A stretch of 64,000 nt of DNA from Ahrensia kielensis DSM 5890 (GTDB lineage Bacteria > Pseudomonadota > Alphaproteobacteria > Rhizobiales > Rhizobiaceae), in NCBI RefSeq assembly GCF_000374465.1, contig NZ_KB894528.1, positions 1,105,127-1,169,126 of the forward strand, written 5' to 3'. The notes under the pieces are model-generated. The model was given only the letters and a program-made list of their open reading frames with translations, searched no databases and had not been told where the DNA came from. Positions 27,161-35,284 of this stretch are shown here, piece by piece (the stretch's first letter is position 1; each line of letters begins with the position of its first letter). The position numbers and the translations under genes were made by a program.

Positions 27161-28771
27161 TCAGGTGAATGCGTCCGGCATCGAATTCTTTTTATCTTCG
27201 ATGAAGGCCAAGAGTTTTGTGTCAATTTCCTCATCAAGGGCCGGTGCTTCATACTGGTCAAGCCATTGGCGACAAAGCTTGTTCGCACGGCTTTCAACAC
27301 GGCTTTCGCCCTCTGCAAGCCATTGCTCATAAGAATTATTGTCAGCGACTGTAGAGCGGTAAAATGCTGTCTGGAAGTTTGCTTGCGTATGCGCGCATCC
27401 AAGATAGTGGGAACCCGGACCAACCTCTGCAATTGCATCCAAGGCCTGTCCGTTTTCTGAAATATCAACCCCTTGGCTCATTGCCTGCATCATACCAAGC
27501 TGGTCAACGTCGATCATGAATTTCTCATAGGAAGAAACAAGACCGCCCTCTAACCATCCAGCCGAGTGAAGTGCAAAGTTCGTGCCAGCAAGCAGCGTCA
27601 TATTGATTGTATTCGCACTTTCATGCGCTGCTTGTGCGTCCGGCACTTTTGATCCGCAAAGAGATCCGCCTGTTCTGAACGGCAAGCCCAAGCGACGCGC
27701 CAATTGCGCAGCTCCATAAGACACCAAAGAAGGTTCAGGTGTACCAAATGTTGGCGCACCCGATTGCATAGAAATTGAGGCTGCAAATGTACCAAATAAG
27801 ACCGGCGCACCTGGACGGCAAAGCTGCGTGAAGGCAGCGCCAGCCAATACTTCAGCCAAGACCTGCGTCAAAGTTCCCGCAACGGTGACGGGGCTCATGG
27901 CGCCTGCAAGAATGAACGGCGAAATGATACAACCCTGTCCCGCACGGGCATAAACCTTTGCCGCACCAAGCATCGTGCCATCAAATGTCATCGGAGAATT
28001 GGCGTTAATTAGATTGATGACAACGCAATTATTATCAACAAACTCCTCGCCAAACACAATTTTCGCCATCGAAATCGTGTCTTCAGCGCGTTCTGGCGCA
28101 GTGACCGATCCCATGAATGGTTTATCTGAATATTTGATATGGCTATAAACCATGTCGAGGTGACGCTTATTGACCGGCACATCAACAGGCTCACAAACAG
28201 TGCCGCCCGAATGGTGCATGGCAGGTGCCATATAAGCCAATTTTACAAAATTGCGGAAATCTTCAATCGTCGCATACCGACGTTCACCCTCAAGATCGCG
28301 CACAAATGGCGGACCATAAACAGGCGCAAACACAGTCGCATCGCCGCCAATTTGAACAGATCGTTCCGGATTACGGGCATGCTGCGTGAAAATTGACGGC
28401 GCTGTTTTAAGCAATTCGCGGCAAAGCCCTTTGGGAAAACGAACGCGCTCGCCTTCAACCATTGCACCAGCCTCACGCCACATTCGCAATGCTTCTTCGT
28501 CTTCTCGAAACTCAATGCCAATTTCTTCAAGAATTTTATCAGCATTCGCTTCGATGAGCGCCAAAGCCTCTTCGTTCAAAACCTCATAAACAGGAATTTT
28601 GCGCTTTATATATGTATGGCTCTCGCCCGGGCCGCCGCCAGTACGTGCGGCTCTTCGTCCAGCTGCGCCTCGGCCTGCTTTGCGCGAGCGCGCACGTGCA
28701 GGCACATGAACTTCCTCCCCGCCACCTTCCGGTGTTGGAATAATATCATCAAAATTTTCAGAATCGCTCAT
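27161..28771 (-). CDS. MttB-family corrinoid methyltransferase, non-pyrrolysine type
   Basis: Belongs to the trimethylamine methyltransferase (MttB, COG5598) superfamily, 536 aa. The frame is continuous to a TGA stop with no internal amber codon, so it is a non-pyrrolysine member. Characterised relatives demethylate glycine betaine, proline betaine, carnitine or gamma-butyrobetaine and pass the methyl group to a corrinoid protein. The fold is a TIM barrel in the cytoplasm. Residues about 20-50 form an Arg/Gly/Ala-rich basic stretch (ARARSRKAGRGAAGRRAAR) preceded by an acidic 20-residue head; this extension is unlike archaeal MttB. It is divergent from the corrinoid protein gene 292 bases away. 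The substrate is unknown; a quaternary amine is most likely. Confidence 0.88.
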   Translation of the reverse strand: MSDSENFDDIIPTPEGGGEEVHVPARARSRKAGRGAAGRRAARTGGGPGESHTYIKRKIPVYEVLNEEALALIEANADKILEEIGIEFREDEEALRMWREAGAMVEGERVRFPKGLCRELLKTAPSIFTQHARNPERSVQIGGDATVFAPVYGPPFVRDLEGERRYATIEDFRNFVKLAYMAPAMHHSGGTVCEPVDVPVNKRHLDMVYSHIKYSDKPFMGSVTAPERAEDTISMAKIVFGEEFVDNNCVVINLINANSPMTFDGTMLGAAKVYARAGQGCIISPFILAGAMSPVTVAGTLTQVLAEVLAGAAFTQLCRPGAPVLFGTFAASISMQSGAPTFGTPEPSLVSYGAAQLARRLGLPFRTGGSLCGSKVPDAQAAHESANTINMTLLAGTNFALHSAGWLEGGLVSSYEKFMIDVDQLGMMQAMSQGVDISENGQALDAIAEVGPGSHYLGCAHTQANFQTAFYRSTVADNNSYEQWLAEGESRVESRANKLCRQWLDQYEAPALDEEIDTKLLAFIEDKKNSMPDAFT

Positions 28772-28791
28772 TTGCCTATCCCCACAATGCG

Positions 28792-28805
28792 AGACTACAT
28801 AGTCT
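28792..28805. promoter_or_regulatory. Small perfect inverted repeat in the MttB leader
   Basis: AGACTA and TAGTCT separated by two bases, 20 bases upstream of the MttB start codon. It could be an operator. No second copy was noticed in the window. Confidence 0.3.
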
Positions 28806-28926
28806 TAATCTCATATTCAGCCAACAATGATTCTTGGCCCTTCAATACGCGCCTTCGTCTAGCTTTAAGACGACACATTATAATTCACATGACGTATAAG
28901 AACCTCTTGATCGATCAGACATAATG

Positions 28927-28946
28927 ACATAAGGATACCCTTATGT
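28927..28946. promoter_or_regulatory. Inverted-repeat operator ahead of the corrinoid protein gene
   Basis: Perfect 8-base arms ACATAAGG and CCTTATGT around ATAC, lying in the divergent MttB/corrinoid-protein intergenic region 118 bases before the corrinoid gene. It matches the repeat before the homocysteine methyltransferase gene at 16 of 20 positions. Confidence 0.6.
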
Positions 28947-29063
28947 TTAAACGTTAAGCCTATCGTGTCGTTTTCGTATTAAGTAACGTCGCACCAGATT
29001 CAACTTGTTAAGAAAAACCACGCTAGACTTACGTTATTATCGCGCATAGCCGAGGAGTTTACT

Positions 29064-29762
29064 ATGTCCGACGAAGAAGAAATCATCCTAAGTGAATTGT
29101 CAGACGACGAACTCGTGCAGCAAATGCATGACGACCTTTATGATGGTCTCAAAGAAGAGATTACCGAGGGCACAAATATTCTTCTTGGGCGAGGATGGGA
29201 GCCTTATGAGGTTCTAACCAAAGCTCTTGTTGAGGGCATGCGTATCGTTGGTGAAGATTTCCGTGATGGCATTTTGTTTGTGCCGGAAGTTTTGCTTTCT
29301 GCAAACGCTATGAAAGCTGGAATGTTCATTTTGCGGCCTCTGTTGATTGAAACAGGCGCGCCAAAACTTGGGAAAATGGTTGTCGGCACTGTTAAAGGCG
29401 ACATTCATGACATCGGCAAAAACCTCGTCGGCATGATGATGGAAGGCGCTGGCTTTGATGTTATCGACTTGGGCATCAATACGCCCGTTGAGGAATATCT
29501 CGAAGCGTTGGAAAGAGAGCAGCCAGACATTTTAGGCATGTCAGCCCTTCTTACGACCACAATGCCTTATATGAAGGTCGTTATTGATACGATGAAAGAA
29601 AAAGGCATGCGCGATGACTTTATCGTGCTTGTGGGCGGCGCGCCGCTCAATGAAGACTTCGGCAAAGCAATTGGTGCCGATGCTTATTGCCGCGACGCAG
29701 CTGTTGCTGTGGAAACAGCAAAAGAATTCATGAAGCGAAAGCACAACCAAGAATTAGCTTAG
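29064..29762 (+). CDS. Methyl-carrying corrinoid protein (B12-binding, MttC/MtbC/MetH-module type)
   Basis: A 232-aa protein that holds a cobalamin cofactor and shuttles methyl groups between methyltransferases. The N-terminal four-helix cap domain spans about residues 10-100. The Rossmann B12 domain follows, with the cobalt-ligand motif DIHDIG (His115) in VKGDIHDIGKN, then GMSALLTTTMPYM and VGGAPLNEDF. The first 36 residues are very acidic (MSDEEEIILSELSDDELVQ). It could serve MttB (divergent neighbour), the pterin methyltransferase at 35 kb, and the homocysteine methyltransferase at 22 kb. Ribosome-binding site GAGGAG. It has its own terminator. Confidence 0.93.
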   Translation: MSDEEEIILSELSDDELVQQMHDDLYDGLKEEITEGTNILLGRGWEPYEVLTKALVEGMRIVGEDFRDGILFVPEVLLSANAMKAGMFILRPLLIETGAPKLGKMVVGTVKGDIHDIGKNLVGMMMEGAGFDVIDLGINTPVEEYLEALEREQPDILGMSALLTTTMPYMKVVIDTMKEKGMRDDFIVLVGGAPLNEDFGKAIGADAYCRDAAVAVETAKEFMKRKHNQELA

Positions 29763-29782
29763 TAGCTTCATAAATCAAAAAT

Positions 29783-29812
29783 AAAAGGGCAGCAAAAGCA
29801 GCCCTTTTTTTT
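29783..29812 (+). terminator. Terminator after the corrinoid protein gene
   Basis: AAAAGGGC and GCCCTTTT arms with inner GC pair, then a run of Ts. The mirror A run before it may also let it end the convergent glycosyltransferase transcript. Confidence 0.85.
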
Positions 29813-29831
29813 AAACCAAATTACTTTGGCG

Positions 29832-30923
29832 TCACGTATCGCGCCATGTCACAAGTTTCGTGACAGCATAATTAAAGACTGCATTCATAAGCGCTCCGGC
29901 AAATCCTGCAAACAATGTCGATTGATTAAGTTCAAAAAGGCTTTGCGCAATGGAAACATTTGCCAATGCACCAACACTACACACCGCATAGAATGTCAAA
30001 AGGCCAATCCAAAAGCGGTTACCTTTCAATTTTCGGTGCGCATAGGTTACGCTATTGTTGAGAATAAAGTTTGATGTCATCGCAGCAAATGCGCCAGCAA
30101 ATTGCGCCGCGGCAAAATCAACATTGGCGCCATAATGTAACGCGAACAATGTCGCCATATGGACAAACAATCCGGTAAAACCCACAAGCCCATAAAGCAT
30201 GAAGCGCATAGGTATTAGGCCGCCAGTAAAACGCGACACCAAAAGGCCCAAAAATTGGATTGTGACGAGAAAGCCAAGTTTGCTTTCGCCTTCGACGCGC
30301 TCGCGAAACTGAAACGGCACCTCTTTGATTTTAAGCGTATCGCCATAACGGCTGACAATATCAAAAAGGATTTTAAAGCCGTCTTTTGAAACGGTTTCAG
30401 CAGCTTTATCTGCCGTCTGGCGCGTTAACATAAAGAACCCGCTCATCGGATCGGATGTATAATGGCCGGTAATATAATTAGCCATTGTCGTCGCAATCTC
30501 GCTACCTTTTGCGCGTGTCTTTTGATTAAAGCCAGCCTTATGATCGCCGCCATCAACATAGCGCGAACCGATAACGAGATCCGCACCATTTTTGATTTCA
30601 TCCAGCATGGTTGGCAAACGAGTTTCATCATGCTGCATGTCTGCATCCATAATAACCACAATTGGCGCGTTAGCCGCCATCATGCCTTCAATACAGGCAC
30701 CCGATAGACCGCGCCGCCCGACGCGCCGAATACAGCGAACATGCGGATGCTTGGCAGCCAATCTGCGCGTCACACCCGCTGTGTCGTCAGGACTATTATC
30801 GTCAACGACGATCACTTCATGGGCAATTTTGCCCATTGCATCAGCGATTTTGCCAACAAGTGGCTCAATATTCTTCGACTCATTAAATGCCGGAAGAACA
30901 ATCGTAAGTTCCGGAGCTTGCAT
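29832..30923 (-). CDS. Family 2 glycosyltransferase fused to a GtrA-like membrane domain
   Basis: A 363-aa protein. Residues 1-230 are a dolichol/polyprenol-phosphate mannosyltransferase-like GT2 domain, with VVDDNSPDDTAG and the metal-binding MDADMQHDE. Residues 235-363 contain four hydrophobic helices of the GtrA family, thought to flip the lipid-linked sugar. The expected role is to make a polyprenyl-phosphate hexose on the inner membrane face and translocate it for envelope glycan modification. It sits among methyl-transfer genes without obvious connection, but could serve the polyprenyl-phosphate sugar locus at 45-53 kb. Confidence 0.88.
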   Translation of the reverse strand: MQAPELTIVLPAFNESKNIEPLVGKIADAMGKIAHEVIVVDDNSPDDTAGVTRRLAAKHPHVRCIRRVGRRGLSGACIEGMMAANAPIVVIMDADMQHDETRLPTMLDEIKNGADLVIGSRYVDGGDHKAGFNQKTRAKGSEIATTMANYITGHYTSDPMSGFFMLTRQTADKAAETVSKDGFKILFDIVSRYGDTLKIKEVPFQFRERVEGESKLGFLVTIQFLGLLVSRFTGGLIPMRFMLYGLVGFTGLFVHMATLFALHYGANVDFAAAQFAGAFAAMTSNFILNNSVTYAHRKLKGNRFWIGLLTFYAVCSVGALANVSIAQSLFELNQSTLFAGFAGALMNAVFNYAVTKLVTWRDT

Positions 30924-31021
30924 GTCGTCCCCTAACTATGAGCCAATGCGACAATACTACGACGTATACACACTGGCCAAAACACCCATCAAAGAGTTAT
31001 TACATGTATAAAGGTGAATGA

Positions 31022-31666
31022 ATGCCCAACAAAAATCCATTAGAAAACATTTATGAAAAGGCAAAAACCCGTGTGATTGCCTGCGGCATGATCGCGCGTG
31101 AAATTCTAGATGTTTGCGAAATGAATGGATTTGGGCACGTCTCGCTCACTTGCTTGCCTGCTGATTACCATCATAAGCCACAATTGATTGCGCCAGCGAT
31201 TGACGAAGCAATCGTTAAGGCACGCAGCGAAGGTTACGACAATATATTTATTGGCTACGCAGATTGCGGTACAGGCGGGCAGCTCGATAAAATCTGCCAA
31301 AAACACGGCGTAGAGCGCATAGAAGGGCCGCACTGCTTTTCATTTTATATCGGCAATCAGTCTTTTGACAAAACAAGCGACGATTACACAACGACCTTCT
31401 TCATCACTGATTTTTTAGCCCGTCACTATGAGAACTTTTTGCTTAAACCGCTTGGAATACTCAAACATCCAGAGCTGTTAGAAATGTATTTCGGCAATTA
31501 CACGACGGCGCTTTATTTAGCCCAAACAAATGACACTGAATTGGACAGAAGAGCACAAGAAATAGCCGCAATTTTGGGTTTAAATTATATCCGCAAGTTT
31601 ACCGGCTATGGAGACCTTGCACCGGCAATTGCCAATACCCAAATTCCGGATAACGGCATTTCGTAA
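31022..31666 (+). CDS. DUF1638 domain protein
   Basis: A 214-aa protein with the DUF1638 signature: RVIACGMIAREI near the start, then YADCGTGGQLD and GPHCFSFYIG. The three Cys positions resemble a metal- or cluster-binding site. Function is unestablished. The family tends to lie next to corrinoid methyltransferase genes in my recollection, and here it stands between the corrinoid protein gene and the metV-metF group, which suggests an accessory role in corrinoid-dependent methyl transfer. ATG 31022 is preceded by AAAGGTGA. Confidence 0.82.
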   Translation: MPNKNPLENIYEKAKTRVIACGMIAREILDVCEMNGFGHVSLTCLPADYHHKPQLIAPAIDEAIVKARSEGYDNIFIGYADCGTGGQLDKICQKHGVERIEGPHCFSFYIGNQSFDKTSDDYTTTFFITDFLARHYENFLLKPLGILKHPELLEMYFGNYTTALYLAQTNDTELDRRAQEIAAILGLNYIRKFTGYGDLAPAIANTQIPDNGIS

Positions 31667-31745
31667 ATAATTTAGTTGTAAATTGCGTGTAGTCATAAAG
31701 GCGACAGGTAATTGCGCCTAATGGCGATGTAGTGCGAGCAATTTG

Positions 31746-32405
31746 ATGTTACAGCAGACGGATGAGACGATGACTATGCTAGTAGAACCGGCAAGCGATG
31801 AGTATCATCCACGTCCGCTATCAGCTGTTTTGCGCGGACTCGCGGCCCGTGAGGGCGACTCAAAAGTTACCATTCGCTGCATTCGTGAGGCGCTTGCGGG
31901 CAGATCATTTGCAGCATTTCTCATTATCACCTGCCTCATTAATATGCTGCCTTTCCCGCCAGGCTCCACAATTGTGTTGGGCATACCCATTGTTATTGTC
32001 GCCATGCAGATGGTGCTGGGGCGTAACACCGTTTGGCTACCAGAGTTTTTTCTCAAACAATCCTTGAGTAAAAAGGCATTCGAAAAGCTAACAACCAAGA
32101 TCATTCCGGCATTGGAAAAGCTTGAAAGCTACGTAAAACCACGCGCGTGGCCATTTCCAGATGTAAAAAGCGCCGAAAAAATTATCGGCATTTGGGCATT
32201 AATTTTAGGTGTTGCTGTTATTTTACCTGTACCGCTTGGTAACTGGTTCCCCGCATTTGCATGCGCCATTTGTGGAGCAGCTCTTTCTGAGCGTGATGGC
32301 CGTCTGTTGTTTATTGGTGTCGCATTGGGCGCTGCCTCAATCGCTATCCTTATCGGCATGGTTATGGCTATCCATTTCGGCGTAACATGGATAATCGGCG
32401 GGTGA
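31746..32405 (+). CDS. ExoD-family membrane protein
   Basis: Exopolysaccharide synthesis ExoD family, about 219 aa. It has the conserved SAVLRGLAAREGDSKVTIRCIREALAGRSFAAFLIITC opening (the LPFPPGSTIVLGIP loop follows) and four or so hydrophobic helices. It acts in the inner membrane; the biochemical role is not established (rhizobial exoD mutants show altered exopolysaccharide and alkali sensitivity). The start is uncertain among ATGs at 31746, 31770 and 31776. Its 3' end overlaps the next gene by 4 bases (GTGA). Confidence 0.82.
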   Translation: MLQQTDETMTMLVEPASDEYHPRPLSAVLRGLAAREGDSKVTIRCIREALAGRSFAAFLIITCLINMLPFPPGSTIVLGIPIVIVAMQMVLGRNTVWLPEFFLKQSLSKKAFEKLTTKIIPALEKLESYVKPRAWPFPDVKSAEKIIGIWALILGVAVILPVPLGNWFPAFACAICGAALSERDGRLLFIGVALGAASIAILIGMVMAIHFGVTWIIGG

Positions 32406-33166
32406 GTAAAAGACTGGCAATCGTAACTGCGGGCGGCTCAGCCCCCGCTATTTTAATCAATCTGCTCAAGCAGCAGTTCCCTGATGCATTATTGATCGTA
32501 GAAAGCAGCGAATCAAAATCCACATTTCTTAAAAGACGTGCACGTAAAATTGGCTGGTTTCAAACACTGGCGCAACTGCCCATGCAACTCATATCCAAGC
32601 TTGGCAAAACATGGGCACAAAAGCGTTATCAGCAAATTGCAGATGACTATAACACGTCTCAAACAATGCCGAGCGACCTTCAAACAATCCATATTGGCTC
32701 CGTCAATGATGGAAGCCTTGCCGGACATCTGAGGGATAATCAGATTGCGACAACATTAGTCATCGGCACGCGTATATTTTCAAAAGCAACCATCGCATCA
32801 ATTGACATACCGCTACTCAATTTTCACGGCGGGCTAACACCGGATTATCGCGGCCTTAATCCTGGTTATTGGTCGCTGATCGAAGGTAAACCGGATCGAT
32901 TCGGTGGCACAGTCCATTTCATTGATGCCGGTATTGATACTGGCAATGTCATTGCTCAGAAAAGTTGTAAACCACATCCGAACGATAATTTCCTGACCTA
33001 TCACCACACGATATCGGCACAATGCGCCGATATATGTATTGCGGCGGTTAAATCTGCCCTTGAAGGCAATGTGGAGCCCATGATGGCCCAAGGAATATCA
33101 AAACAACACTACCATCCAACGGTCTATGGATACTTTTGGAATGGAATTACTAAAAATATCTGGTGA
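32402..33166 (+). CDS. Formyltransferase-family protein, substrate unknown
   Basis: About 254 aa, with a formyl-transferase (methionyl-tRNA formyltransferase/PurN) catalytic core: NFHGGLTPDYRGLNPGYWSL, then FIDAGIDTGNVI, which supplies the Asn-His-Asp catalytic set and presumably binds 10-formyl-THF. It is shorter than Fmt and lacks the tRNA-binding C-terminal domain. Stand-alone members usually formylate amino sugars or amino acids in surface-glycan synthesis. Translational coupling to exoD (GTG start overlapping its TGA) supports a polysaccharide role; an ATG at 32387 is an alternative start. A link to folate C1 genes around it cannot be excluded. Confidence 0.72.
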   Translation: MSKRLAIVTAGGSAPAILINLLKQQFPDALLIVESSESKSTFLKRRARKIGWFQTLAQLPMQLISKLGKTWAQKRYQQIADDYNTSQTMPSDLQTIHIGSVNDGSLAGHLRDNQIATTLVIGTRIFSKATIASIDIPLLNFHGGLTPDYRGLNPGYWSLIEGKPDRFGGTVHFIDAGIDTGNVIAQKSCKPHPNDNFLTYHHTISAQCADICIAAVKSALEGNVEPMMAQGISKQHYHPTVYGYFWNGITKNIW

Positions 33167-33266
33167 GCAGTCTAAATAGGCTCTGTCGCTTTTTGATCTT
33201 CCCTCGTCGTCATGCAACAAGCTGACAGCAACACATTCATTCAAATTTCAATTGGAGGTACTGATT

Positions 33267-33569
33267 TTGGCCGACAAGACCATCGTATATTGGCGTGATA
33301 TTCCTGCGCAAGTAATTGTAAAAGCAGGACGTCGCAATGTCGCAAAGCGCGAACTGTCGCTTCGTTTTACCGAAGCGATTGACATGTGCGCAATGCGCGT
33401 TGGCGCCAAAGATTCCGATGCTTATCTAGCTGAATGGCGAAAATCAGACCCCGTTCCTGTTGGCGATGATCTGGAAGCGGAAGCAGAAGCTGCTGCCGCC
33501 GAGATTGAGGCAACGTATGATAAGGCTCGTCTTGTGGCATTGGTCAAAGGCGACGGCAAAGAAAGCTGA
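33267..33569 (+). CDS. Small 'virulence factor' family protein beside metV-metF
   Basis: About 100 aa, matching a small conserved family labelled virulence factor in databases (IVYWRDIPAQVIVKAGRRNVAKRELSLRFTEAIDMCAMR). The name is historical and says nothing of function here. A TTG at 33267 has GGAGG eight bases ahead and is the best start; an earlier TTG at 33252 overlaps that site. It is the first gene of a tight group (6-base gap to metV-like, then ATGA overlap with metF), so a role in methylene-THF reduction or in handling the MetV protein is likely. Confidence 0.78.
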   Translation: MADKTIVYWRDIPAQVIVKAGRRNVAKRELSLRFTEAIDMCAMRVGAKDSDAYLAEWRKSDPVPVGDDLEAEAEAAAAEIEATYDKARLVALVKGDGKES

Positions 33570-33575
33570 GACAGT

Positions 33576-34145
33576 ATGGCGAGACTGGAAACGTGGACTT
33601 CAAAACTACGCCGGACAAATGCTAAGTCCGATTTTCAGCCCGCCAATGTCAGCCCTGACAGACGCAAGCAGCGCCGTTTCACCATTCGGCTCTGGGTCGT
33701 GCGCAATGCGCGGTTCTTCGAATGGTTCTATGAAAAATTTGCCAATCTCTTTCTGTTCCTGCATCCACTTTGGAAAGCTGTCGGCTATCACCGTGCAGAA
33801 AAACCAGTCACATTTGTCGAAAGACATGTAAAAGGCCTGCTGTTTAATTGCCGCATGTGCGGTCAGTGCGCTTTGTCCTCCACCGGCATGTCCTGCCCTA
33901 TGAATTGCCCCAAACAATTGCGCAATGGCCCATGCGGCGGTGTGCGCGCAAATGGCAACTGCGAAGTTGAACCAGACATGCCTTGTGTATGGGTGCAAGC
34001 GTGGAATGGCGCCAGCAAAATGGCACATGGCCAAGAAAAAATAATGGATGTTCAAAAACCTGTGAACCAATCTTTGCGCGAGACTTCATCTTGGCTTCGC
34101 GTCACCGCAGAGGCAGCGCAGGCAAAAGAAAGCGTTAAATCATGA
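33576..34145 (+). CDS. metV: MetV-like methylenetetrahydrofolate reductase C-terminal (zinc/cysteine) protein
   Basis: A 189-aa protein of the MTHFR_C family (MetV of acetogens). A dense cysteine cluster lies at residues 92-136 (C92, C95, C98, C107, C111, C120, C129, C136) in CRMCGQCALSSTGMSCPMNC and the following PCGGVRANGNC. MetV partners MetF and is needed for methylene-THF reduction in some bacteria; it may bind zinc or an FeS cluster. The N-terminal 80 residues are basic and aromatic. The stop overlaps the metF start (ATGA), consistent with equimolar subunits. Confidence 0.9.
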   Translation: MARLETWTSKLRRTNAKSDFQPANVSPDRRKQRRFTIRLWVVRNARFFEWFYEKFANLFLFLHPLWKAVGYHRAEKPVTFVERHVKGLLFNCRMCGQCALSSTGMSCPMNCPKQLRNGPCGGVRANGNCEVEPDMPCVWVQAWNGASKMAHGQEKIMDVQKPVNQSLRETSSWLRVTAEAAQAKESVKS

Positions 34146-35233
34146 GCATTTCAGATATCAACCCACTCGATGCTGGTGCGCCGCTTGATCCATTGCCGGG
34201 CCACTCCTCGCGCGGACGCCTTGAACGCGTATTGCGCCGCGGCGAATTTGCAATCACCTCCGAATTAAACCCACCAGACAGCGCAGATCCTAATGAAGTC
34301 TATGAGCGCGCAGCAATCTTCGAAGGTTGGGTAGACGGCATCAATGCGGTCGATGCATCCGGCGCAAACTGCCATATGTCGTCTGTTGCCATTTGTGCGC
34401 TTTTAACCCGCATGGGCTATGCACCCATATTGCAGATTGCTTGCCGTGACAAAAACCGTATCGCCATTCAAGGCGACATCCTTGGCGCTTCTGCAATGGG
34501 CGTTCAAAACATTTTGTGCCTAACAGGCGACGGAGTTCAGGCAGGCGATCAACCAGGTGCAAAACCAGTATTCGATCTGGACTGTATGTCGCTTTTAGAA
34601 ACAGCACGCACAATGCGCGATGAAGAGCGTTTTTTATCGGGCCGCAAAATCACCTATCCGCCAAATGTTTTTCTAGGAGCGGCGATCAACCCTTTCGCCC
34701 CGCCCCATGATTTTAGGCCGCTACGCCTTAAAAAGAAAATCGAGGCCGGCGCGCAATTTGTGCAAAGCCAATATTGCTATGATGTGCCAATGTTTCGCGA
34801 ATATATGAAGCGCGTCGTGGATATGGGATTAAATGAAAAGTGTTACATCATGGCAGGTGTTGGACCGCTGGCGTCAGCTAAGACAGCACGCTGGATGCGC
34901 TCGAATGTGCCCGGTGTTCACATCCCTGACCATATCATCACGCGTCTTGAAGGGGCTGAAAAGCAAAAAGCTGAAGGCAAACGCCTCTGCATTGAAATCA
35001 TGCAAGAGATTAAAGAAATCGAGGGCGTTTCAGGCATTCATGTTATGGCGTATCGGCAAGAAGAATTCGTCGCCGAAATTGTACATGATTCTGGCGTTTT
35101 AAAAGGCCGCCAACCTTGGAAACGCGAAGCCGTATCTGACGCAGCACTTGTTGCCGAACGCATGGAAGAACTCGTCGACGAACAAAAACAAATACCAGCT
35201 GAGATGGCTGAAAATGCCGCCAGCAACACTTGA
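34142..35233 (+). CDS. metF: Methylenetetrahydrofolate reductase MetF
   Basis: Interconverts 5,10-methylene-THF and 5-methyl-THF with FAD (363 aa). The TIM-barrel motifs are present: FAITSELNPPDSADP (the active-site Glu lies in this strand), QIACRDKNR, GDGVQAGDQPGAK and AGAQFVQSQYCYD. It is longer than E. coli MetF by some 65 residues and is of the type encoded beside metV. It may run as a reductase supplying methyl-THF for methionine, or as an oxidase removing methyl groups taken from betaines; direction cannot be read from sequence. It is the last gene of the 33.3-35.2 kb operon. Confidence 0.94.
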   Translation: MSISDINPLDAGAPLDPLPGHSSRGRLERVLRRGEFAITSELNPPDSADPNEVYERAAIFEGWVDGINAVDASGANCHMSSVAICALLTRMGYAPILQIACRDKNRIAIQGDILGASAMGVQNILCLTGDGVQAGDQPGAKPVFDLDCMSLLETARTMRDEERFLSGRKITYPPNVFLGAAINPFAPPHDFRPLRLKKKIEAGAQFVQSQYCYDVPMFREYMKRVVDMGLNEKCYIMAGVGPLASAKTARWMRSNVPGVHIPDHIITRLEGAEKQKAEGKRLCIEIMQEIKEIEGVSGIHVMAYRQEEFVAEIVHDSGVLKGRQPWKREAVSDAALVAERMEELVDEQKQIPAEMAENAASNT

Positions 35234-35248
35234 TCAAATTCATATAAC

Positions 35249-35270
35249 GATATAAACAATTCTTTATATC
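35249..35270. promoter_or_regulatory. Inverted-repeat operator ahead of the pterin methyltransferase gene
   Basis: Perfect 8-base arms GATATAAA and TTTATATC with a 6-base spacer, 14 bases before the gene. Half-sites ATATAAACAA and (reverse) ATATAAAGAA match the half-sites of the repeats at 21932 and 28927. A further partial copy, ATATAACGA, precedes it. Confidence 0.58.
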
Positions 35271-35284
35271 TTCAGGAGACTCCC

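Noticed and set aside
27161-28771. Pyrrolysine-containing trimethylamine methyltransferase
   Set aside because: The frame has no internal amber codon and ends at TGA. No pyl genes are present in the window.
28891-30968. Shared octamer GACGTATA before the corrinoid gene and before DUF1638
   Set aside because: A shared octamer between two intergenic regions of this size is expected by chance, and it is not part of a repeat in both.
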